DNA from: Larimichthys crocea
Lineage: Eukaryota > Chordata > Actinopteri > Sciaenidae
Reading direction: 5' to 3'
Length of the DNA stretch: 64,000 nt
Assembly (NCBI RefSeq): GCF_000972845.2
Contig: NC_040011.1
Location: 26,144,379-26,208,378 of the forward strand
The notes under the pieces are model-generated. The model searched no databases and was not told where the DNA came from. It saw nothing but the letters and a program-made list of their open reading frames with translations. This document shows, one piece after another, positions 1 to 14,801 of the stretch. Within the stretch, counting starts at the first letter, position 1. The number at the start of each line of letters is the position of its first letter. A program made the position numbers and the translations under genes.

Positions 1-2084
1 CAAGCCAACACTCTAGTCCATGTCTGAGTGGTGTACAGAAAGATTTCGTTTAAATGCCATCCACTTTTCCGCTCTCATCTTGGTGTATCTTTGACAGTGA
101 GATGGCTGTTTTCTAATTGCCCTCCATATTAATTTTCCATCCTGGCAGTCACATGGCAAAGATTGATTAAATCTAAATTGTTACTACAGAGCCTTGATGG
201 AGTCTGTGATGCAGAAGCTGATGGAAGTATCATTGGGGAGGAAATATTTAGAAAATATGCCACCAGCAGAATAGAGGATGACGGTCAGTTGTTGGTTGGT
301 GCTCAGAGTCCAAAACGTGCTCGAGACCTAACAGGCTTGGCCCTGCCTGATCCTAACACATGGGGACGGAGCTTAACATCTAGTCTGCCCTAACTACAGC
401 AGAGGGCAGTTCTACGGCCAGCTGAGGCTGAGGCTTGGCCAAGCAGCCTTCTACACTACTCACCAGGGAGAGTCCAAGCACTGCTGTCATCCCAGCCAGC
501 CAATTCAGTCTGTGGGCCATAAATCAGCCTGGAGGCCTGGCTCCTGCGGGAGCGGCAAGATGGAGTGTGATGGTCTTGTTTTTACAAACAGTAGAGGGGC
601 ACCCTTACTGCGCCACACAAGCCATCATTCTCTATGCAGCGCAGAGTCCTCTCCTTCTCCCCACAGCATCTGGTTCAGTCACATCAAGCTATCCCCCCAC
701 AGACACCCCCATATTCATCCCTCGCAGCTCCCTGCACAAGCCCATCCTTTATGCTTCTCCTCCTTCTGTCCTCCTCTTACGTCTCATCAGTACTGCTGTC
801 TCACGTACATTTGTGTAATTAAATAAATCCTTCACCCAAAAATCTCTTCCTCTCATTTCTGCCTCTCTGACCAGATTTCCTTCTACTCTCTCAGTCAAAT
901 ATTAATTGTCGAGGAAATTAGACTCACTGGGCAGCCTTGTTAGTACTGTCGTACGGGTGGTGAAGCCAGGGGTTCATGTGGCCCTGGTTCTATTTCTGAG
1001 CATTAGTACCAGTCAATTTATCAAGAACGAATTCACTGTCTAATCCATCCAGCCCTGCAGAGAGTGTCTGACAGCTTGTCACTTCCAGCAGGCATGCCCC
1101 TGTCCTCCCAAGTGCTGATGCAAAATGGCAAGTTAACTTATACTGGGCCAGTATTACAGTACACTGCCGTACTTCTGCATTTGTCAATAATTGTTTTTAA
1201 AATCTTGCAATAGTTCATTCAAGCCTGCAAATGTTTACGCCCATCGCCTGTATCTCCCCATTGCTGCTGGCCAATGCAGCCCAGCCTGTATATTCTGCAG
1301 CAGGTCTTGGTATAAAGAATGAATTTCCAAACTGGTGTTGACAAACAATGCACTAGCTTCTAAATTGGTACAAACAGCATCTGTTTAACAGCTGTGTAAC
1401 AGCAGCGGGAGGAAAAAAAAGCAATCACTATGCTGTTTTATAAATCACTATGTCATCGCAGAGCACTGTTTTGCTCAAAAGCAGGACCACTAGCCAATGG
1501 ACTGCTTGATGTATTGGAAACGATGCGAGCTGGTGGTCATGATGACATACATGAGTGGGCTGATTTCAGTGCCCGGGCAACAAATACTACTTTGCTAAAA
1601 GGATTCTCTCAACTTATTGTGCCATGCTCCCAGCATCACTGCGTCCTCGAAGTTGCAGTGTCTCAGTATCAGTTTTGTGAGGATCCGTAAGCTTCACCCT
1701 TGGCTTCTATCATGACATATGCAACGCTTGGAGGGGCTGGATATACAGTGTTCTTTAGACCATAACTTGCGCCATGGCTTTCATACATGATATGAGCCAC
1801 TGACTGTTTAACTCTCTCAACATGTAGTCTGGTCTGGATTTAACCCAAGCAGAAGGGCATGAAGACCTAAGACTGACTGCATGACACTGAACTTGGCTTA
1901 ACAGAAAAAAAAAAGAGGTTCCCAAGACAGGCAACATCACCAATGGGACTCAGTTATGTGTCCACAAAATATCAGAAAGCCTCTGGGAAGGCCACACTGC
2001 CAATCCAGCAACATGCGAGACATGATGTGTGTTTGTCCGTTACTGCTGAAAAAGAAAAAAAAAACAGACCAAACAGATTCTGTT

Positions 2085-2290
2085 TTTTTTTTTTTTTTTG
2101 ATTGTATTTTTTTTTTGGCCTTTATGCCTTTTTATTGATAGGACAGCCGAAGATAGACAGGAAAAGGGCCAAGAGAGGGGAATGACACGCAGCAAAGGCC
2201 ATCTGATGCGGGACTTGAACCGGGGCCGGCTGCAGCGAGGACTGTAGCCTCTTACACTGCTGTGTTAACCACTAGGCTACCAACCGCCCC
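2085..2290 (-). mobile_element. tRNA-derived SINE with target-site duplications
   Basis: On the minus strand the element starts GGGGCGGTTGG and contains an RNA polymerase III A box (TAGCCTAGTGG, plus 2269-2279) and a B box (GGTTCAAGTCC, plus 2211-2221) at tRNA-like spacing. A tRNA-unrelated body follows, then a tail ending with CAATAAAAAGGCATAAAGGCC and A-rich sequence. It is flanked by the direct repeats AGATTCTGTT (2075-2084) and AGACTCTGTT (2291-2300), a target-site duplication with one mismatch. It resembles tRNA-derived SINEs that are abundant in percomorph fish; I do not assign the family name. Confidence 0.85.
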
Positions 2291-3472
2291 AGACTCTGTT
2301 CTTTAACTGTTTGCGTTGAATCACTGTCCTTAACGCAAATTCCTTTTTTGTGACTCTGCAATTGGAGGTGTTGGATGACTATAAAAAAAATTAAGTCCTT
2401 TAGGTGAAACATAATTGTCCTAGTTAGAATTGTATCTTCTTTAAGTCACAGGAAAAAAGTGGAAAATGATTTTTTTTTTTCTTGCAAATGCCTATGATTC
2501 TATACAGATTTCTATACAGCACATACAGCTAATGACTACACATTGTCGGTGCTTTCCACCCGCTACAAGATAATGATGCAAACCATATCGCTGTCACTGG
2601 AACAAGAAATCATCTTGATATCTTTGCGGTAGTAAATTAGATACTTTTGTGGCCATATATAATATTTCCAAGAAAAACTAATCAGGGATGTAATTCAGTG
2701 ATGAATTTCATCAGAGAAAATTCATCTTTGAGTTAGAAGTGTTTTAAAAGGGATAATTATTTTAAAATATGAAAGATACAAGATGAAAAAGAATCCAATT
2801 AAAGTCAAAATGAAACTGCAACTTGAGCTCATCTTGCTCACATAATTTGATACATTTCCAGTTAAAAGAGGATATTGTGGGGAAGAATCATGCAGGGAGG
2901 AATCATTAAAAACAGAGGTGCTTGTACTTTTATTGGATTGAGGATCCTCCCGCCTTCCCTTTAAAAAAAAAGAAAAAAAGAATGATACTGTGTTGTTGGT
3001 TGATACAGTTTTCCACCCTACTGACCCAAGTATTCTATGGTTTCTGCTGTGTTGGCTGTTCGTCATCCTGGTGAGTTCTTGACCTTCACAAGACTAGGTT
3101 GGATTTGCCTATTTTGTTTCCTTTATGGTGTGAAGCAGAACATACTGCTGTTAATGAGTGATTAAATGTCACAAAAATACAATGATTTAAAATGATTGTG
3201 TTACTCTTTGTATTCCTTTTTTGATCAAGGTCGAAGTTCATGTGTTGTGTTATATTGTGACAGAACTCGCTATAATGACACAGAAAATGTCACCCTTTTC
3301 AATTCTCTGCGTCCAAATTGCCTTTCTAATGATGGGATTCAAATTAACCTGTGTTCTCGTGCTCTAGACCCACAGTAAAAGTACAATGCACTCCCAAAAC
3401 TCAGCACAGCAGGCTGCTGGCATCCCAGTTGCAGACCTGCCCACTCCGCCATGCCAGCCAGCAAGCCAGACC

Positions 3473-3492
3473 GCCTGCCTGCCTGCCTGCCT
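3473..3492 (+). repeat. (GCCT)5 tetranucleotide repeat
   Basis: Five GCCT units in tandem within intron 4. Confidence 0.9.
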
Positions 3493-5373
3493 CTGTCTGC
3501 TTGGCTCATTTCCTCTACAATGTATCGGCAGAGGACATCTTTAAATACACTGGAACAAATGCAGCATTTCTGTGTTTAAGCTTGACCGAGCTAGCAACTA
3601 ATTTGCTAATTTGCCTAAACCCATGAGTCTGGGAGAAACAAGGGGGACAGAAACAGACTCTTAAATTACATCTGTGTTTGGGGTTGGGGGGTAGAGGGAA
3701 GCTGTACGAGGACCCGGGATGGAAAGGAGAAGTCTAGTTGGCTTAGGGATGGCCGCGCTACAGACCAATGTGATCAATGATGTTAAAACTGCAAGGAAAA
3801 AACATTGTTTATGTCAGGTGAGTCCCTGAGGTCACTTTATCTAATTCCTAAACCAGGAATGACAATTAGACATCCCTTAACTGAATCTATAGGTGTGCTG
3901 TCAGCTGGAACAAATCCCTATTACAAAAATGCACAAATGCAGCAATTCTAATGGCCAGAAGAGAAAAAGCAAACTGCAATTGTCAGAGAAATATAAACAC
4001 TGGATGATGGAAAACATTGGTTTGTGTGGCATGGAGTAAGAAAGCATTATATTCTCATATATTGCCATAAAGAAACATTTCTCATAGTTTTCCTTTTTGA
4101 TTACTTTTTCCTTTCTCCAGTGCGATTTCGATTAGCCATCTGAAGCAAACACAATACTTTAGCCTGTCAGTGTGTCCAGCTTCAATCAACTGGGGACGGC
4201 ACACAGGGCAGCATACCAGTATCTTTGGATTTGGTCTCTTTCTCTGCGTGTGAGCTTCAGCTTTGCCTCAATAGAGTGGCCCTACATAATTAATATAATG
4301 TGGCATCTCATTCAGTCATGTTCACTTTGTGTCATCCAGGACTATGTGTTTTATATTCCATTTTATCTTGCCAGCCAGCATGGTCCCTACTCGCTCACAC
4401 TTTCTTCTCTTTTTCTCTTTTTTCTTCCTTTAAAAAAATCTACTTGGCACTTTTTTTTTCCAACAATTTTAAGAACCTCTGGAAGTAGGACACTGTAAGA
4501 TGGTGAGTGTGGTGGTATGTAGTTTAGTTCAGCAACAGCAGAAACATACAGTAAGTGAGGATGGCCACATTGAGACCGATCTCGGTTTGAAAACAAAGTC
4601 GACTTGTTGAAATTGTTACTCAGGGATAAACAGCACATAAAAGAAATAAAAACACAGCGAGGCCTTTCCTGCATGGAGATGCATTATATTTACACCTACT
4701 GGGCTGAGGAATCGCAAGCCTTTCTAACAGCATTTCACAGTCACAATGGCCATTCTGTTTGGCATCTGGGAGGCATGCTGCTTCTCTTCCAGGTTCTCCA
4801 TTATTCACCACAGTGAGGTCTGCACCATGATACCACTTAATATCAGACAGTCAGAACCAATGTCCGTAGCATTAGCCACCCACCAACCAGTGCTGCAAGA
4901 TACAGAGGACTGTCAGCAGTGAGGCAGTCCATAAGAACAGCTTCAGCTCCTATCTAAGACACACAGATTGAAATGGAGGTGGGAGACTGGTCTGAAGAAA
5001 AGAGAAGGAACTAATAGGCACATCTTTTCTGATTTGAGGAACATGACTATAGCATACATAAGGATGATGGCAGAGGTCTGACACAGTGGTAGTAATTGGA
5101 TTTCTCAGGCCCTGTGCCCACTCATGATAACATGCTGAGCTGTGACATGAAAAATCCTTATGTGTGGCAAGGGAGCAAGGTGCAGCAGAGTGGAAGTGAC
5201 AGGTGTCAAAGATCCAATTCCCTCGCTCCCTCTCGATCCTCGAGTTCCTTTTCTCTGGAGACAGCGGAGGAACAACCTGCCCTGTGGTAAAGCCAAACAC
5301 CAAGCTTGACATTCAGTTGCAAATCCAAAGTAGTTAAATCTATGTAGAGTGCAGAGTAGGAGGAGGAGGAGAA

Positions 5374-5390
5374 GGGGGGGGGGGGGGGGG
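5374..5390 (+). repeat. Poly-G run (17) after an AGG repeat
   Basis: Seventeen consecutive G bases follow several AGG units (about 5358-5370). Such a run can form a G-quadruplex and is prone to length errors. Confidence 0.9.
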
Positions 5391-7159
5391 TGGTCGGGCA
5401 ATGCTGTGGATATAAGAGGTCACGGCCTGATTGCTTGCTTTATTTATTTCCTGATGCTAATGTGGGCTGAATACAGAAGGAGCACAGGATGTCTACGATG
5501 TGCTGAAGAACACACAAAGGAGCCCCGAGACCCTCACTGCAGATCTAACGAAGGATTTGTGGTAGTGCAGTGTCTGGCCACAGTTCCCTCCCTGTCCTCT
5601 GCGTGCATTCTGGCCTCATCTTTAACGAGGACTGCATGAGAACAGGCACATCATTAAAAAGAGCCACTCTGAGACTTTCCTGCCTGCCATTAAACTTAAC
5701 AGCCGACCTCTCCCATTATCTTTTATCCTCCCCTTTAAGGAGGTGAGGGACAGCATGGTGCGAAAAGTCACATTTGGCTGGCAAGGTGCATTCACTGAGT
5801 AAAGTCTGTCCTTCAGTCAATTCTACATAATAAGAACAACAATAAAGCCACATATCAAAAGTATTTCCTATACTGTATCCTTTTTCTGTAAAAAGCAGTA
5901 ACAGTTAATTTAATATTCATTTGGTTTACATTGACCTGATTTTACATAATATACTAATGTGGTGTGATAATTTGCGTAATGCTGAGAAAGACATGTGGTA
6001 GCCTAAAGGAATCATCTTATTAGCAGCACAATACAAGAACAGAGGACCTTTGTAAATTCTGTTTTTTATGTTGATTAATTTATTTTAATTTGATTATCTA
6101 CCACCAAACCGTAGAATCATCACTCAGCTACATCCTGTTCAGCTCTTGACCTTTCTCGCACACGGACAGAGCAAAAACAGGGAGAAATGCAACCACGATG
6201 CAGTGTTTAGGCCCTCCGTGTTTCTCCGCCATTCTTTTTTTCGACTAAAAAAACTCTGTCAAGCTCGGTAATACATGTTCCCCTGTTAATTCTTTGAAAA
6301 AGGGGTAATCCGAGGTTTAAACGACTGTCAGGTTCTCGAATATGAAGACGTGTTGAAAGATGAAATCCAAACAAGGTCTTGCAGAGACTGGTGGCCAAAA
6401 AAAGGTCAGGGAAAGCTCTCTGGGTGCACACATACCTCAGCAGGTCCCTCCACTCTGTTACTATGCCTTCTCTCTCTCATCAATAGTTTATAATCTGGGT
6501 CACAAGCAGTCACAACGTGCCTCCCACTATTGAGACCTACTCAAAATGTTGAATTACAACATAGTGAGCTCATCCTGGAAGGTCATCTAGGGGACAGCGA
6601 GGGAACACTGACACTAATTGGTGAATGAAAGATAGTAATGATAGAGGTGATTTGGATGACTTCTCTTTAACCTCTGTTTAACTTCTGCTGAGTACAAATC
6701 CAAAGAGCACATTGTGCCATGCTCCGTTTTACCATATATGCACAGGCCGGTGTGAGAGAAAATTCTGCGAATTTCAACGACTATAAAATGTTAAAGAATA
6801 AATTATTCTCACTGAATATACATGAGGAGAGCAGAATATGGAAATATTATAGCCGTATGCCTGAGGTAGTAACCTTTTGTTGCCACAACTGAGGAGGACG
6901 ACATAACTTTACATATTCCTGCTACATATTCTGTCTGAGTTATAATGTTGTCAGGAGAAACAAGGTGATGAGAACTAAGATAAAAACCAGTGTGGAGATG
7001 ACAAAGGCATTGGGGGAGACACTGAAATGAAAGCAAAATAAAATGTGGGAAATCTCAAACGGATTAAAAAAGAATAGTGGTATCTGTGTTTTTCACACAG
7101 GGAGGAAGTAACAGGGGTTAAAATAAGAAATGCACATTGCTGCAGCACACCCCACCCCT

Positions 7160-7167
7160 CTTTCTCG

Positions 7168-7200
<33 letters not shown>

Positions 7201-7203
7201 CCC
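7160..7203 (+). repeat. Imperfect (CT)n microsatellite
   Basis: CT-rich tract with TTTCTC interruptions, ending in a pure CT run before CCCTCTTCC. Confidence 0.9.
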
Positions 7204-9164
7204 TCTTCCTCCCTTAACCCAGCTGCAGTGATAAATGTCTCTTTGTATTCTGGACAGAAAACTGCGGGCTACAATGTACTTGTCAGAAGACAGCTGATTT
7301 TCCCCTTAAACAGAGCAGAGTATATTCTTAATCTTTCCTTTCACTGAGGGAGAAGATAAAACAAATGCCTCGTGCCAAGACACATAATGCCTAGAAAATC
7401 TCTCCCCATTCACTATATGTTTGTGTGGTGTAAGGCTATGAATGCACTCCTGTGTGTGTGTGTGCAACGTATGTATCTGCAGCAGATGTAGCTATAGCGT
7501 GTGTGACGGCATGCTATTTGTACTTTTCCTAAATTTGCCAGCATCTTTAAATCCCTGCAGTATAGCAGTATGGTTCCACTATGAGGGCTCATAAATGGGA
7601 GTCAGTGCTACAGGTAATGGAGCTGATTATAGCTATCTGGGCTATGGGCCAGCTGCCAGACTCTGCCCTGCCTGGAGGGAGCACAGGCCGCCTGGTGTCT
7701 GATATCCTGGGATCCCTGTAATACAAGCCTTGCTTTGGCAGTCACTCTGTGACTATCCTGCCCACTTCCAGCCACACACTGAGGCTTCTTTTGAGTTAGT
7801 CTATGTGTATAGTATGTCTTCATCAGGTTGTTTACTCCACACGGTCTGTCGTCATACCATTTTAGCAGCAAAGCTGTGGTAAGTCATGCTTTTATAAAGG
7901 TGTATTAGGGGCTCTTAAGAGGAACTCAAGCTGTCAGCAGAGGATCAACATTGGGTCTGGAGTTATATTATCTACTATTTCTGTCCTCAGGGCAGAGTGG
8001 TTCTGATGGCCAACTTTACTGTCGTACACACAAGATGCATTCCTGACATGACAGACAACAATGGCTAATCACTCAGGGACACATTCCTCTGGAAGTATAT
8101 TTCTCTCTACTGACCAGCAGCCATTAGAGTCACTACAGTAGTAAAGCCGCTTCACTGCCACTGAAATTCGAGTAAGGATGTCCAGACCAATGTTGAGAAT
8201 TAAATCTTAAAACAGTAGTGTCATTTTAGTACAATTTCAAGATATTACAGTCACTAGCCTACTTTCATTGCAACTGTCCTCCAAATGAAATGATAAAATA
8301 TGTAGTTTGTCCATGTACTGAATGTCACATGGAAGTGTTTTCTGATCTGATGCTTGATCTGACTCTCTTTAACTGTGTAATTTCACATGTAAACCTTTTA
8401 GCAAACATGAAGGACACACTAAATGGAAAACATGTATCAGTATCTCAGGAGTAAAAATAAACAAATTTGCCTTGGCTTCACTGTTGATTGTACAGTCATG
8501 ATATGGGTGCCTCTGCTCACTTGCTCACACTGTTTGTGGGTGGGAAGTATGTAAATAAAGAATACCATGGCAAAGGGAGGCTTTGTTATCCTCTGATTAT
8601 CTCACAAAATGATCACTGTACAATGTAAATTTATTTTGGATGAGAGTCCACGGCAGCAAGCACACATCAAACTGGAGATACGAGACATCAGTGAACAAGT
8701 GGGTAGCAAGTATCACTGGGTAGTGATGCTGGTAACATAAGGACAGGGACTTCTGAAAAGTGACTATTAAGAAGTCTAATGAGTAAAACAATGTAATTTA
8801 AGCTATCTTATTAAGATTAAGTAACACATGTCTAATAGATAGTGTGTGATTTCAGTACTGCAGTCCCCTGCAGCCATACAGCCCTCTGTTATAACGTACA
8901 GTCTTATTATTGTTTGCTTTGTATTGCAGTGCAGTGGGGAAGGGGTTATGCCCACACGGTGACCTCAAAGAATTAAAAACACAATGGTGCGGTTAAGAAA
9001 AATGGCTGCTGCCTCGGTTCTCCAGACAAGAACTAGAATCAATCGGAGCCACAAAAGGCGAGTAGACCGAGACAATTCTATAGCTCTGCTACTTGAATTT
9101 CACTCTATTTCCCCGTATCCATAGTATTTCTCTCTCTTGTGCCATCTCTTTATCTTTCTCCCTC

Positions 9165-9190
9165 CCTCTCTCTCTCTCTCTCTTTCTCTC
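9165..9190 (+). repeat. (CT)n microsatellite
   Basis: Alternating CT dinucleotides with one TTT interruption, in intron 4. Confidence 0.85.
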
Positions 9191-9545
9191 GCTTCCTCCA
9201 TCCATCTCTGATTAACCTTTAAAGACACACACATGCACACACTACATTCCGTGTACACACACTCAGACTGATTTAAAATTCAGGTACTCTCTCCTCTCTA
9301 ATACACACTCGGCCCCCATCAACTTCAGCACATTACCTGTTCTTAATCTCCCTCCCTCTGTCTGGGATCATCCTGATCCCCCTGTTTTCCCATCTGCTGT
9401 CGATTGGGGCCCAGCTTGGCTAGGTGTTCAACAAACAACTGTGATTCACTTGGTTTCTGCGGAGATTATTAACACACCTAGCATGCCACAGTGTCATGAA
9501 TAAGCAATGGAGATCCGGAGCCCTATTTTCTCTGTCTCTGTGTTT

Positions 9546-9593
9546 CCTCCCTCTCTCCCTCTCTCCGTCTCTCCATCTCTCTCACTCTCTCTT
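9546..9593 (+). repeat. Imperfect CT-rich tract
   Basis: CTCTCC and CTCTCT units with interspersed CCGT and CCAT, probably a decayed microsatellite. Confidence 0.75.
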
Positions 9594-12500
9594 GCCCTGC
9601 CGCGTTGTGAACTGAATGCCAGGATTGTCTAGAAAATGAGCTGTCAGTGGAGGGCCTGCAATGAGATACATCAGGCTCATTGTGAGCCCTAGAAAATAAT
9701 GAACTATTCCCATTTCTCCCTCTGATATGTTCAATACGCTATCCATGACAAGTGCAGAGAGATAAGCAGTCCCCTCTTGAGCTGATTAAATACACTGGGT
9801 ATATTCAGGAGAGCTTTGGCAGAATAAGGGTTCAGGGGATGCCATTATAGTATTACAACATTACTATATGTTTTCAGTCTGGGCTGGAGAAGAAGGCCTT
9901 CTGCAAGCATTTTTTGTTTGTGTCTGTGTTAGTGTGTGGAGTTGAGGAAGTGCAGCTGGAGGCAGCGCTTATAAAAAAGAAAAAAAAAGAGAGAGAATCA
10001 AAACATGTTGAGTTTGTTTAGGTCCTTCTTCACATCTCTTAACTTATTCCCTCTTGGAATTAACTAAAGAAACTAAAAGGGATAAGCTCACAAATGATTT
10101 TTGTTGGTTTACTTATGCAAATACTGCAAAAAACAATTTCATACAGCGCTGAGAGCAGGATGAAAAAACAAAAGACAAGCACAGATGGACACAGCTTGAA
10201 ATGACATTTTATATCCTTATACTTCCTCAAGTCTCTACATCTGCATCTTGGTGGTTCATTACAGACATCGCCACACCTGCCTGCAAGCATCCTCTGGTGT
10301 GTTTGAGCGTGCAGTGTGTGTGCACTCTATCTTCCTTAATGCTTGTATTGCACTGAGCTCTTTGTCACTGTCAGCCATTTTACCTCCACCATGGGTTACA
10401 CATTAGATTAGGCGAATTCAAATCAAAATGGATGGTCCCAGCATAAAGTTTGTATGTTAATCTAATCCTAAGACATCATAACGTAACACGTGTTGTTGCC
10501 AGCTCCGAATCGCGCAAAGAGTTTTGATGCTTAATTCAATCAAATGTTGTTTGAGAATCAGTCAAATCCTCTGGCACGTTCACAGTATTGGAGGGAGCGA
10601 ATGAGACAAAAAAATCACTCGTACCTGTCAGAAAGATTGTTTCCTCTTTTGCTCTTTTTATTTTCCTCTCGCTAAGACTGCTTACTAGACTCTCAGCTCA
10701 TCTTTCCATCTCTGTCTCCCTCACACACAGACTCTCTCTCTCGTGTTGTCAGCACAGCCCCGTTCCTGTTGCCTTCCTGATTCTGACACCTGTCAGCATT
10801 TTCGTTAGTAGATCAGAGAACTGCAAACTAGAAATGTTCCTGTGTTGAATTTAGGGCAGGTTTGCAGCAGAAACATGTGAGATGCTTTTACTATTTCTTT
10901 AATTCAACAGGGGGAAGGGAACTGCTTGAGTGGCACAAAGTTGTGGAGATGTGGGTTGGAGATGTTTGGAGAAAAGACAGAAAGACATATGGAACGAGAA
11001 ATAGAAAAGGTGGGGGGAGCTGAAATCAATTAGGAACAGTGAAACCCTGCGGATCTGTTGATGGAAGAAGGGAACATTGAGAAGTCTGCGGCCCACGGAG
11101 GGGGCTTCCATTCCTGGGTTTCGGCTTCAGGCACACACCCATAGGGAGGCTAACAGATAGATGAGAGATATTCTCAAGAGGTGGAGGCCAAGGAATATGT
11201 CAGAAATAAAAGAGGCCTTTTCCCTGCTCTGTTTAATTGAGCAGTCTTGGATCCCTCTGAGTCTAATAAGCCAAGAAAAAGTGCTTTTTTTTCTTAAAAA
11301 CACTTACATATTGACCTGGTAATAATTCCAAAACCAAGATCACAAACCTCTAAACCCACAAATCAGACACAGTAAAACGACATCATGCTCTCCCGTTCCC
11401 TCCCGCAGAGATAACTCGAGTGGTTTAACAATACATGAATCTTAATCCTTAAAAACCATGGCTCATCCATATCCGGGGGGAATTAAAGTGTGAGCTATGA
11501 CAATCAAAGGAAGTCGGAAAAAATAGATTTAGCTCTCTTTGTCACCAGCACCCTTGGAGTCTGTTCCCTCGCTTCTCCCTTGACACTAATGGCTCTACAG
11601 AGCCAAAGCTAGCATGGTGCACATTTCAACCAAATCCCCCTAACTTCACAGACATGCCTATAAAGATAAAGAATTCATTTTATATAGCTTCTTCTCAGTT
11701 TTTAGTTACAGTGATATCATCCATTTTTATTCTATTGGCAGATATGAGGGTGCCATTACATGTTAAAGATAGCCCTTCCTTTATAGATTTTAAGAGATTT
11801 AATGTAATTTGTTCTTCAGATACTTCCCTAATCTAATCCACTGGGTGAGGATATTTCAGGTCAGGTTTTCAAAAAGAGCACACACGCCTCTTTAGATTCT
11901 TGGCAGAGATTCAACAAAGAAGCATTCACTCAGATTTAAGTCTAAAATCTCTTCACAAGCACCTCGCTGAAAGTTACCTTGGTAGTAGCTCGGGCAGGAC
12001 TAATGAATAGCGTTGTTGAAACCACAAAAGAAAACAGGCACAACTCTGATGGACAAAAGCCAAATATCAAACTCCAAAAAAAATTATACAGAATGGAAAA
12101 ATGCCCACTGTGACTCAGAGCTGGGTTAGTTAGCAGCTGAATCTAGCCACACAAATGGATTCCCACATGAAAGCCCACCAGATGACGGGAATGCAAGGAC
12201 TTTGTAAAGGCAATGGCCTGTCTCCTGGGCAAACAACACCTTTACATGACACTGGGAATGGTAAACATTTGCACTGTAAAAGCCTGAGAGTTTAACCCTT
12301 CCTCCTTCCCTCTTCCAGTTTCTTTTTGTTCTTGGAGCTTATCAACAGAACAATAAAAGCACAGAAAGAAAACAAGTCTCTTCTATCCTCGGCTCGTGTG
12401 TTGTTGTCCTTTGGCAATTGCAGTCTCTCAACTTGTTTTCTACTTTAGCTGGCAGGAGAGGTGCACTGTACAGCAGAGTTACTCCCAGAAGACATCTTAG

Positions 12501-14386
12501 CAGCGGGGTGTTTAGTGAACATGCCTATTTGTTTTCTGACAATTCCCTCTATTCACTCAATAGGACTAGCAGAAAATAGTGTCCATTTTTGTCAATTAAG
12601 ACAGACAAGCCCAAAGTAAAAACCACATCATCACATGACTGTAACCACTGCAACATTCTCATATTCTACAAAACTCGACTGTTCTATTTCTGCCTTTGCA
12701 CTGAAGTTAGTTTGCACAAAGGAAAATGAAACAGGGAAAAGAGGAAGCTCGCCCGAGGAGCCACAAAACAAAAAAAAATCTGATGATGTAAAGTGCATTA
12801 TACAACAAGAGAGACAGATTCAACTCTGTGTCGTGCTGAATCTGCCCATCTCTGTCAGCCCACCATGCCCTTTAACTATGTAATTACACCGTTGAGACGG
12901 TAATAGAGGGACGATTTCATTTGCTATGTCATTACATTTCTGCACGTGTAAGGATCTTTGGTCAATTCATTTAATAATTATGAACAGCCTCTCATTACTC
13001 TCTGGTGTGACCACTGCTGCTGACTGACTCTCAAAACAAAGAGAGGACAGATTCCAGTGGAGCCATTTTGTTAAGTCCTTACTGAGGAAAATTGCCGGCC
13101 AAAAGTGAGTCTGTAGCTGACTGCAATAAAAAAAAAAAGAAAAAAAAAAGAGCCAATAATAAGCCATCTAATTGTAATTCCAAACAGACACTTTGTTATC
13201 ATCTATCCGTTCTGGTCAAAAGAATGGACAGCACTGTGAAATAGCCTCTTGTTCTGTTTACCAGCAATGTGTTGCTGCATTACACATTCAGGAGGCATGC
13301 ATCCATTTTGCTGAAACAGATACAATCATTGGTGGTGTTAATGAAAAAAGAACTGCCTCAGAGAGCTTTCCCCACTTGTAATATTCTTCATGTACATCAT
13401 TTCTAATTGTCTCCAATAATGAGATCCCGCTACTTGAGGACCTGTCAGCATGTATTTTTTAATGCGCAGGAATTTTTCACCGCTTGTGAAGTTATTTTGT
13501 CAGCCAACCAATAGTCAGCAAATTCATTCTTCATTATTCAATACCCTTACAGGTTGATTATAATGCTCACTATACTTCCCGAACCTGTATGCATCTACCT
13601 GTATTTCTCGGCTAAGTCATTACAATATAAATAGACGACCTCCAATGAAAAAGATTTGTATGTCTCTATTCTTGATTAACATAAAGTGTAGGTTATCTAA
13701 CGTTATTATTCCCCTGTCAAACAACATCAACTGCCAAATTGCTCCAAGTGAAGCATCTGGTTAGTTAAACATGCCAGGGACCAGACGAAGAAGAGCCTAC
13801 ACACGTCTATTACTGCTTCATCAACCACACCCACACACTTCACAGTCCACTGATAGATGGAAAAAAAAAAAAAGATAAATAATTGAAACAATTACATAAT
13901 CCTCATTCCTTTATGCATTTTTATAAAGTGGAATTCTTTTTCATTATATCCAGATTATTAAAAAAAATTCCCTATTTGAGCTCAAGAGGAAGAAAGCAGA
14001 GTAGTAATAAAGTAGACAGCCTTACTAGGGCAGTGTTAGTAAAAAGGAACTGAAATTATGTCGTTTTTAGCTAAATTTGTTCCCAATTTCGAGCGCAGTG
14101 CAAATGTAAAGTTCAGATACTTGCGAGTGATCTTGTAAGAAATGTCCTCAAGTGTGTGCTTTTTAAAATAAGAATGTTCGGTGTTTCCTCAGCGCTCAGA
14201 ATAAAATTGCTAATGTGAGTCATCCTAAAATGTCTGCAATTTCCACACACGCTGACTCTTCTGCTCTGCTGAGCTGTTGCACCTGTGCATGTGGTGTTTC
14301 CTTTGAGCTCAGTAAACACCCTCAGGTGCATATAGTAACATCCTGGCCTGCTCCAGACAGCTTTATCCTGCTTTCTCCACACTCTT

Positions 14387-14408
14387 TCTCTCTCTCTCTC
14401 TCTCTCTC
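14387..14408 (+). repeat. (CT)n microsatellite
   Basis: About eleven CT units in intron 4, roughly 600 bases downstream of exon 4 in the direction of transcription. Confidence 0.9.
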
Positions 14409-14768
14409 CTGCTATTGCTGACCTGCTCTCTTCCTCAGTCTGACTGGCAGTAGTTAAGAATGAACATGACCCTTACACTGACTTCTGCCAACCAAGTGGA
14501 TGTCTTTTTAAACGGTGAGTCAGAAATGAAACATCAACATTAACTCCCTGCTAAATGATCCCCCTGAATAATGGATGAGGGCACGTGGAGATATGTAGAT
14601 TCACACCTTCCTACCTTTGTGAGCCTAATTGCTGCCATTCAAGCACATCTAAAGTCAGCCCCACTTCAAGAGCAGACATGGCTACTATCAGTCAATAATG
14701 TTGCCTAAGCCTGTATCAAAGGGTAGCCTTAGCTGTCAGAGATCCCTCGCATTAGCTGCTCTTGCAGG

Positions 14769-14799
<31 letters not shown>
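14769..14799 (+). repeat. Poly-A run (31)
   Basis: Thirty-one consecutive A bases on plus, about 210 bases past the exon 4 donor; it reads as poly-U in the pcdh19 pre-mRNA. No retroposed body is recognisable next to it. Confidence 0.9.

Positions 14800-14801
<2 letters not shown>

Noticed and set aside
2722..3066. 114-codon minus-strand frame in intron 4, considered as terminal pcdh19 exon
   Set aside because: The residues (poly-Phe and poly-Ser stretches) share nothing with the conserved protocadherin-19 tail.
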